A DNA stretch of 64,000 nucleotides. It comes from Nemertoderma westbladi (Eukaryota > Xenacoelomorpha > Nemertodermatida > Nemertodermatidae). Below the pieces are notes generated by a model. That model ran no database searches, was not told the DNA's origin, and saw nothing but the letters and a program-made list of their open reading frames with translations. A program made the translations under genes and the position numbers. The stretch spans positions 25,001 to 89,000 of the forward strand of contig JAUCBJ010000238.1 in NCBI GenBank assembly GCA_032718475.1, given 5' to 3'. Positions within the stretch are counted from its first letter, which is position 1; the number at the start of each line of letters is the position of its first letter. Positions 58,321-64,000 of this stretch are shown in pieces.

Positions 58321-61300
58321 TTTTCTCAGTTTCCAAGTTTTCTCTGCAATAGCTGTATTTTTACCGAACTTCCCTTTCATGATACAATTTTAGAATCAGA
58401 AACCGACGATTCATTTCTCACATCGCCTCTGCAAACTCCAAGTGATGCTGAGAGTGAAACTTTTAATTTTTTTAAGAAAAAAGGTCTGCATTTTTTGCAC
58501 TTAAACGCACGATCTCTGCTTCCAAAACTTTCCGAAATTCGTATTTTAATCAATAAATGCAACCCAGCAGTTTTAACAATCTCTGAAACTTGGCTCGATG
58601 ATAGTGTTTCTGATGGAGAAATTTATATTGATAATTACGTAGTTTTACGTAAGGATAGGGACAGACACGGTGGTGGTGTCTGTACTTACATTCGATGTGA
58701 TTTAGCTTTTAATCGTAGGGAAGATTTAGAGACTTGTGACGAAGTTTTACTGGTGGAACTCTTACTTCCTAAAACTAAACCTATTTTAATCGGTACTTTA
58801 TATCGGCCCCCTAAACAATCAGATTTTTTGCAAAATTTTGAAAATACAATTTTATGTAATCTTAGGTCAGACTGTGAAATATATTTCTTAGGTGATTTTA
58901 ATATCTGTTACCATCACAAAGCATCCCCCATCTGTAAACAGTACCAAAGTATTTTAAATTTGTTTGGTTTAAAACAAATTATTCGAGATTCTACCAGAAT
59001 TACCAGTAAAACTTCTACTTTACTAGATCACATCCTTTGTAATAATACCGATATTATTTCTCAATCTGGGGTTTTACCTATAGGTCTAAGCGATCATTTT
59101 ATAGTTTTTTGCACAAGAAAGACACAAAAATCTTTTTTCGGGGATCATAAAACAGTAACAGTTAGGTCTATGAAAAATTACAGCAAGGAACGCTTTTTAA
59201 GTTTGTTAGTTAATTCTGACTGGGAACCCTGTTTTAAGGCCGCTGACATTAACCATGCGTACACTGTTTTTAAAGATATATTTTTAAAGGCACTTAATAC
59301 TGTAGCACCAATTAAAGAAATTAGTCTTAAACAACGCACTGAGCCCTGGATGACCTCGGGTATTCTTAGTAATATCAGAGAAAGAGATAACTATTTGTAT
59401 AAATTTAGGAAATACCGTGTTTTAGCTGATTATAATAATTACTGCAAATATAGAAACCTTGTCCAACGGGAAATAAAAAAAGCGAAATCTGAATATTTGT
59501 ACAACAAAATAAGTGAGAATAAAGATAATCCTAAAAGTCTATGGTCTACCCTAAAATCTTTAGGTTATAAAAACCTTAAATCTAAATCGAATATTGTTCT
59601 GCAAGATAACGGTGAGCTGATTCATGATCATACTCTAGTTAGTAATTTATTTAATAATTATTTTACTAATGTTGCCTCTAATTTAGTTAAGAAATTACCG
59701 TTATCAAGTAATAAATATAGTATAGGGTCCGAAACTCTAAATAATTTTTATTTAGAAAAGTTACAAAATTCAGAAAAGTTATTTTTAAAACCCGTTTCTG
59801 AGGATTTCGTTTTTAAAAATCTACTTAGCCTATCAGCCTCAAAAAGTACCGGTCTAGATCTAATACCTGCCCGTTTTCTTAAGGATGGTGCTGAAGTACT
59901 TAAAGTGCCTATTACTTTTATTATTAATTACTCTATCGTAGATAATGTAGTACCAGACGAACTGAAATTAGCTAAGGTTGTTCCTCTGTATAAAAAGAAT
60001 AGTAAAGTAGAACCCTGTAATTACAGACCTGTTAGTATCTTAAGTATTGTATCTAAAATTCTAGAACGTTCTGTTTTTCTACAGCTGGAGGCACATCTTA
60101 GTAGGCTAAATCTGATCTATGAACTTCAGTCCGGTTTTCGTAAATCATATTCTACAGACACCTGCCTTATTAACTTAACTGATACAATTAGATGTAATAA
60201 CGCAAAGGGTTTATATACTGGTATGGTAATGTTGGACCTACAAAAGGCTTTCGATACTGTAGATCACGAAATTCTGCTTGGTAAGTTAGGCCTGATGGGT
60301 GTAGGTTCTATAGACTTGTTCAAGTCCTACCTGTCAGACAGAGGTCAAACTGTAGTCATTAGCAAATCGCTGTCTACTGTACAAGAGATTACCTGTGGTG
60401 TACCGCAAGGTAGTATATTAGGTCCTCTGCTTTTTGTATGCTATGTAAATGATATGATAAGTAGTATAGATCCCGATTTTAAACTCATTTTATATGCCGA
60501 CGACAGTGCTCTTATTTTCTCTCATAAAGATCCTATCCATATTTCCCAAAAGTTAAGTGCAGTTCTAGAATCCTGTAATGAGTGGTTGGTTGATAATAAG
60601 CTATCCATTCACTACGGTAAGACTGAAAGTATTTTGTTTGGTTCCAAAAGAAAGTTAAAGAAGGTAACTAAGTTTGAAGTCACTAGTAATGGACATAAGA
60701 TTGAAAATAAAAAGGAAGTTAAATATTTAGGCGCCACATTGGATAACTGCTTATCAGGAGAAAGTACAGTGAAAAATATTTTCTCGAAAGTTAACAGTAG
60801 GCTTAGGTTTCTATACAGAAATAAAAATAGTTTGAACACCGACTCCCGCAAGTTACTTTGCTCTCCTTTAATACAGTGTCACATGGACTATGCGTGCTCT
60901 TCTTGGTATGAAGGCTTAACCAAACAGCTTAAATGTAAATTACAAGTAGCTCAGAATAAATTAGTACGATTTATTAAAGACTACAAACCTAGGCACCACC
61001 TAACTCCAGATGACTTTTCTGAATCTGGACTACTTAACTTAGATAGTAGAGTTAAGCAGCTACGCCTTAACCATGTGCATAAAGTGTATAATGGTAAATG
61101 TCCCAATTACCTAAAACAAAAATTCAACAGAGTACGCGATACACACTCTTATAGTACCAGAGCTAGTGCTTCAAACTTCTACCTCCCGAATTGTAAATCC
61201 TTTGAATCTGATACTTTCTTTTTTAACGGCATAAAAAATTGGAACGCTCTGCCTAATGAAATTAAAAACCTAAATAATCAACATTCTTTTAAATCTGCAG

Positions 61301-61362
61301 TTAAATCTCATCTCCGTGTGCAATGTAAAAATAGGTACAATAGTCCTACAGTAAGTTATTAG
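58321..61362 (+). CDS. LINE ORF2: AP endonuclease and reverse transcriptase, N-terminally truncated
   Basis: Uninterrupted frame of about 1,013 codons from the truncated 5' end to TAG at 61362. The first convincing motif is a Cys-rich PSFLCNSCIFTELPFHD remnant, then HLNARSLLPKLSEI. Endonuclease residues: SETWLDD near 58582, GDFN at 58891-58902, SDHF at about 59089. The RT follows with VVPLYKKN, NYRPVSILSIVSKILER, QSGFRKSYSTD, MLDLQKAFDTVDH (catalytic Asp), CGVPQGSILGPLLF, and YADD at 60493-60504. Then come KYLGATLDN and a C-terminal domain with HMDYACSSWYEGL. All catalytic signatures are present, so the protein could be active apart from the missing N-terminus. No in-frame ATG occurs near the 5' end. 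It nicks target DNA and copies its RNA into it. Confidence 0.95.
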   Translation, partial: FSQFPSFLCNSCIFTELPFHDTILESETDDSFLTSPLQTPSDAESETFNFFKKKGLHFLHLNARSLLPKLSEIRILINKCNPAVLTISETWLDDSVSDGEIYIDNYVVLRKDRDRHGGGVCTYIRCDLAFNRREDLETCDEVLLVELLLPKTKPILIGTLYRPPKQSDFLQNFENTILCNLRSDCEIYFLGDFNICYHHKASPICKQYQSILNLFGLKQIIRDSTRITSKTSTLLDHILCNNTDIISQSGVLPIGLSDHFIVFCTRKTQKSFFGDHKTVTVRSMKNYSKERFLSLLVNSDWEPCFKAADINHAYTVFKDIFLKALNTVAPIKEISLKQRTEPWMTSGILSNIRERDNYLYKFRKYRVLADYNNYCKYRNLVQREIKKAKSEYLYNKISENKDNPKSLWSTLKSLGYKNLKSKSNIVLQDNGELIHDHTLVSNLFNNYFTNVASNLVKKLPLSSNKYSIGSETLNNFYLEKLQNSEKLFLKPVSEDFVFKNLLSLSASKSTGLDLIPARFLKDGAEVLKVPITFIINYSIVDNVVPDELKLAKVVPLYKKNSKVEPCNYRPVSILSIVSKILERSVFLQLEAHLSRLNLIYELQSGFRKSYSTDTCLINLTDTIRCNNAKGLYTGMVMLDLQKAFDTVDHEILLGKLGLMGVGSIDLFKSYLSDRGQTVVISKSLSTVQEITCGVPQGSILGPLLFVCYVNDMISSIDPDFKLILYADDSALIFSHKDPIHISQKLSAVLESCNEWLVDNKLSIHYGKTESILFGSKRKLKKVTKFEVTSNGHKIENKKEVKYLGATLDNCLSGESTVKNIFSKVNSRLRFLYRNKNSLNTDSRKLLCSPLIQCHMDYACSSWYEGLTKQLKCKLQVAQNKLVRFIKDYKPRHHLTPDDFSESGLLNLDSRVKQLRLNHVHKVYNGKCPNYLKQKFNRVRDTHSYSTRASASNFYLPNCKSFESDTFFFNGIKNWNALPNEIKNLNNQHSFKSAVKSHLRVQCKNRYNSPTVSY

Positions 61363-61553
61363 TTTATTAATTATTTACTATTTATACTGTAATTACGTTT
61401 TATAATAAATTGTTCTGTACATTACATCTTTATCGTTGAGTCGGGCATTGTCACGCTCTCGGTAAAGTTGTACATGTACATAGTGTAATTACGTTTTATA
61501 TTGGTTTTAGGTTAGCGTAGTGTAATATTGTATTTGTAACCAAGTAACATAAA

Positions 61554-61594
61554 GGACCCCCTTGGAAATAAGCTGCAAAGCTTTAGGGGTAATC
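61554..61594 (+). other. LINE 3' UTR stem-loop candidate
   Basis: GGACCCCCTTGG...AGGGGTAATCC can pair around an inner AAGCTGCAAAGCTT stem, about 100 bases before the ATCT tail. Conserved 3' hairpins of this kind serve as template-recognition sites for the RT of several CR1-related LINEs (family knowledge). The same role here is inferred from position and shape. Confidence 0.5.
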
Positions 61595-61676
61595 CTATAT
61601 GTTATGTTGGACAATACCTTTATACCGGTACATTGTTTGGTGTATTTGTTATTGTTTTTACATAATGTATAAATAA

Positions 61677-61700
61677 ATCTATCTATCTATCTATCTATCT
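61677..61700 (+). repeat. (ATCT)6 tail of the LINE
   Basis: Six perfect ATCT copies directly at the junction where BEL/Pao sequence resumes (GAAATATTGG at 61701). Short microsatellite tails instead of poly-A are usual for CR1/L2-type LINEs and confirm the 3' boundary. Confidence 0.92.
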
Positions 61701-64000
61701 GAAATATTGGACCGGTCGCTCAAACAAGATTGGCATCGCTGTCCAGGGAAGCTGAACCCAGCTGACATCGCGTCACGGGGGATGCTGCCGATCGACTTTT
61801 GTAAACCGGACAATAAATCCTTTTGGTTTAGAGGACCCGATTTCCTACAGCGACCTCCAGACGAATGGCCACCGTTATTCGACACGACAACCAATACCAT
61901 ACCAGAGGGTGTCGAGATAAAAATCGACACAGTTGTCAAATCTAAAGCGAAAGCCAACGCCAAGGTCAAGAGGAAACGAGGACGGACGAAATCTGATGAC
62001 CTGGACGCTAGACCTGACATTACGCCAGACGTCTCACCAGAATCTCGACCAGACGCTTGTATGAATCTTTCACCGGATGTTCCGCAGGAGATTTCACCAG
62101 ACGTTTCGCCGGATTGTTCACCAGATGACTCGCCAGATTATTCACCAGAAGCGACACCAGATTGTTCTCTGGATTGTTCGCCAGATTGTTTTATGGAACT
62201 CTCGACAGATTGTCTACCGGAAGTTTCACCAGACTTTCCACCAGACATCTCGACAGACTGTCCACCAGACTTTAGACCAGACTTTCTGACAGAAGCTACG
62301 CCAGACTTTCTTTGGGACCGACGACAGGACATTTCGCCGGAAGTTCCGCGCTATGTCTCACCAGACATCTCACCAGACTGTTCGCCGGACGCTTCACCAG
62401 ACTGTCTACTAGACTCTCCATTAGAAGACCCATTGGAGCGGACTAGTACACACTCACTAGGTATTAACAACTTACCGAATTTGACTTCTTTGGACAACGA
62501 AGGTGTGGCCACAGCGATCACACTCCGCTCAAGGAAAATACTTGACTTACCACCTACAGGTAAACGTGTAACTAAGGTTAGGAAGCTTACAAGCTCACAG
62601 GAACACACTAGGACTGTAGAGTTGAAACCGTTACTGCCAGTCAATTCACTAGGTGCGGACGGTAGAGGTAAGACCGTGGAGATTGACATACTTGGGGACT
62701 CAGACAAACCTACCGGAAGGCCCGTGGGCCTACCAAGTCCAAACAAGCATCCACATTATGACTATACCTTACCTGATGACGTCACTAACACTTACGTTGA
62801 CAGGATAGTAAACCTAACTAAATCATGGACTGACGCGTGCCGCAAGTTAGCATGGCTTAAACGTTTGAGACAATATGCCAGAGGCAAACGCGACTTTCCT
62901 AGAAGACTTACCTTAGAGGAAGTTGGTCATTGTGAAGTTGATATCATTCGCCATTATCAATTGCGATATTTCGCACGAGAATTCACAGCGATCAATCAAG
63001 GTAAACAGATCAAGTCTTCACCGATTTTGAGTTGGAGTCCGATTTTTTACAGGGGCTTACTTTGTCACAAGTCCAGACACCAGAACATTGACTTTGCACT
63101 TGACTTTAGGTATCCTATCATCATACCGCAACACCATGAGTTACAGCGCGCTATGATACTGGACGCACATGTACAACTCAAACACGTGGGTAGACATCAC
63201 TACCTATCACACTTACGATCGAGGTTTGTACTGATTAGGCCTAGCAAGGCACTGAGTTCTGTAACACGGAACTGTATGATTTGTAAGAAGGTGCACGCGA
63301 GGATAGGACACCAAGAAATGAGTGAACTACCACTAGCGAGATTACAGGCGTTTAGACCCCCTTTCACTGAGACAGGGATAGACTGTTTTGGACCTATAAT
63401 CGCGAAACGCGGAAGGGTACAGGTAAAACGTTGGGGATTAATCTTCACTTGCATGGCCAGCAGAGCTGTCCATATAGAGCGTGTGACAGACTTGACTACC
63501 AATGCCTTTATCCTAGCCTTACGGCGATTTATCGCTAGACGTGGATTGGTCAAATCCATTTATTGTGACCAAGGGACAAACTTTGTGGGTGCACGGAATG
63601 AGATAACTAGAGCTTTAAGGAAGTTGGACCAAGACCAGTTTTCCGAGGAACTACGTCCTCACCGTATTGTTTGGAACTTTAACACTCCAGACAGTCTGTG
63701 GAGAGGCGGCGTTTGGGAAAGGCTGATTGGCTCAATTAAGACAGCAATGGCTAAAGTAATACCGACGCAACACATTTTAACAGACGACCAACTGACGACG
63801 TTGTTAATAGAAATCGAAGCGATTTTGAACACTCGACCGATCGCTTTGATCCCAGACAATAACGACGCACAGTTTGCCTTGACACCAGCGCACCTGCTTA
63901 TGCAGGCGCCGACGACATTGTTGGCCACTTCGGTACCTGTTGATAGCGACGGATACGGCAACAAGGCTTGGAAAATCACTCAGCTGATAGCCAACAAATT
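61701..64000 (+). CDS. BEL/Pao pol right part: RNase H end, repeat linker, integrase (open at window end)
   Basis: About 766 codons without a stop, continuing past the window end. It opens with DWHRCPGKLNPADIASRG, the highly characteristic BEL/Pao motif after RNase H. A basic stretch (KRKRGRTK) and the SPD repeat (62013-62430) follow. The integrase zinc module comes next: HELQRAMILDAHVQLKHVGR, then NCMICKK. The DDE core has Asp at 63381 (GIDCFGP), Asp at 63567 (YCDQGTNFVGA) and Glu at 63717 (GGVWERLIGSIK), all present. LTPAHLLMQAP begins the C-terminal domain. It has no start of its own; it is the downstream part of the polyprotein severed by the LINE. Several short frames on other strands here are shadows. 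Confidence 0.93.
62013..62430 (+). repeat. Coding 12-bp repeat: Ser-Pro-Asp-x tetrapeptides in BEL/Pao pol
   Basis: About 35 consecutive tetrapeptides of the form [S/T/P/R]-P-[D/E]-x, for example SPDVSPDCSPDD, SPDFPPDISTDC and SPDISPDCSPDAS. They are encoded by degenerate 12-base units of the type TCACCAGACTGT. The phase is kept throughout the 0.42 kb, while individual units have diverged. The stretch is acidic, Cys-rich in the fourth position and sits between the RNase H end and the integrase zinc module, where BEL/Pao proteins normally have a non-repetitive linker. Confidence 0.9.

Larger units (their letters stand above)
58319..61698 (+). mobile_element. CR1-like LINE inserted into the BEL/Pao pol gene
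   Basis: The insertion lies precisely between two halves of the BEL/Pao frame. CTGAA occurs at 58314-58318 and again at 61699-61703, a short 5-bp target duplication or microhomology. The element is 5'-truncated: its ORF is already open at its first codon and lacks ORF1. It keeps the endonuclease, reverse transcriptase, a 0.3 kb 3' UTR and a six-copy ATCT tail. The order and motifs (HLNARSLLPKL, SETWLDDS, RDRHGGGVCTYI) are of the CR1/jockey group; the exact clade is not resolved. Because the LINE coding frame is intact while its host element is decayed, this is a comparatively young insertion. Confidence 0.93.
56551..64000 (+). mobile_element. BEL/Pao LTR retrotransposon, 5'-truncated, split by a LINE
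   Basis: The pol region of a BEL/Pao-type retrotransposon runs to the window end: reverse transcriptase, RNase H-like/A17 region, a repeat-rich linker, and integrase with an HHCC zinc module and DDE core. Gag, protease and the 5' LTR are absent; the coding homology starts close to the TIR element ending at 56550. The 3' LTR would lie beyond 64000. The left part has a frameshift near 57785, and a CR1-like LINE occupies 58319-61698, so the copy cannot make a full polyprotein. The right part remains open. Confidence 0.93.

Noticed and set aside
62077-62746. Repeat-like frames on other phases and on the minus strand around the SPD repeat
   Set aside because: The 12-bp unit keeps every frame periodic. 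Only the frame joining the RNase H end with integrase has flanking homology.

Overview
The window is an animal (eukaryotic) nuclear sequence, A+T-rich and dominated by tandem repeats and nested transposons. The animal origin rests on a CDC25-type phosphatase gene, a BEL/Pao LTR retrotransposon, at least three kinds of non-LTR retrotransposon (a CR1-like LINE, a LINE family with a short trinucleotide-tailed 3' end, and an unrelated LINE C-terminal fragment), and several TIR/foldback elements. The palindrome TAGGCCTA recurs throughout the non-repetitive DNA. The mixture would suit a marine invertebrate, but I cannot name the species or phylum from sequence alone.

Layout. 1-1520 is a perfect (GTCT)n microsatellite. 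1806-26457 is one continuous 24.6 kb satellite of a 31-bp unit (about 795 copies) with higher-order duplications. Because 31 is not a multiple of 3 and the unit has no stop on the minus strand in any frame, it produces very long Gln/Lys/Thr-rich open frames that I treat as repeat artefacts. 26458-35304 holds two decayed LINE fragments, a 144-bp tandem duplication and a possible non-coding promoter and first exon near 32.8-33.3 kb. 35305-39776 is a 23-bp minisatellite split by a 5'-truncated LINE. 40627-42183 is an apparently intact, single-coding-exon CDC25 phosphatase gene. 42690-43460 is a 21-bp minisatellite, followed by short 37-bp and 41-bp tandem arrays.

45.8-56.6 kb is a nest of non-autonomous DNA transposons and foldback elements. 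Two have perfect 8-bp target duplications (51347-52155 and 53875-54993) and one has a 3-bp TTA duplication (49267-49445). Embedded here, between two pieces of what looks like one LINE copy, is an intact 387-codon gene of unknown function (49561-50724, minus strand). From 56.6 kb to the window end is a BEL/Pao pol region split by a 3.4 kb CR1-like LINE. The left part (RT to RNase H) also carries a frameshift. The right part is open to the window end, contains an expanded Ser-Pro-Asp tetrapeptide repeat, and reaches the integrase.

Only two host protein-coding genes can be supported: CDC25 and the 387-aa unknown. Cellular genes here do not form an operon or visible pathway. The most interesting material is the satellite architecture, the subterminal palindrome arrays in one TIR element, the tetrapeptide-repeat linker in the BEL/Pao polyprotein, and the gene lodged inside a LINE.
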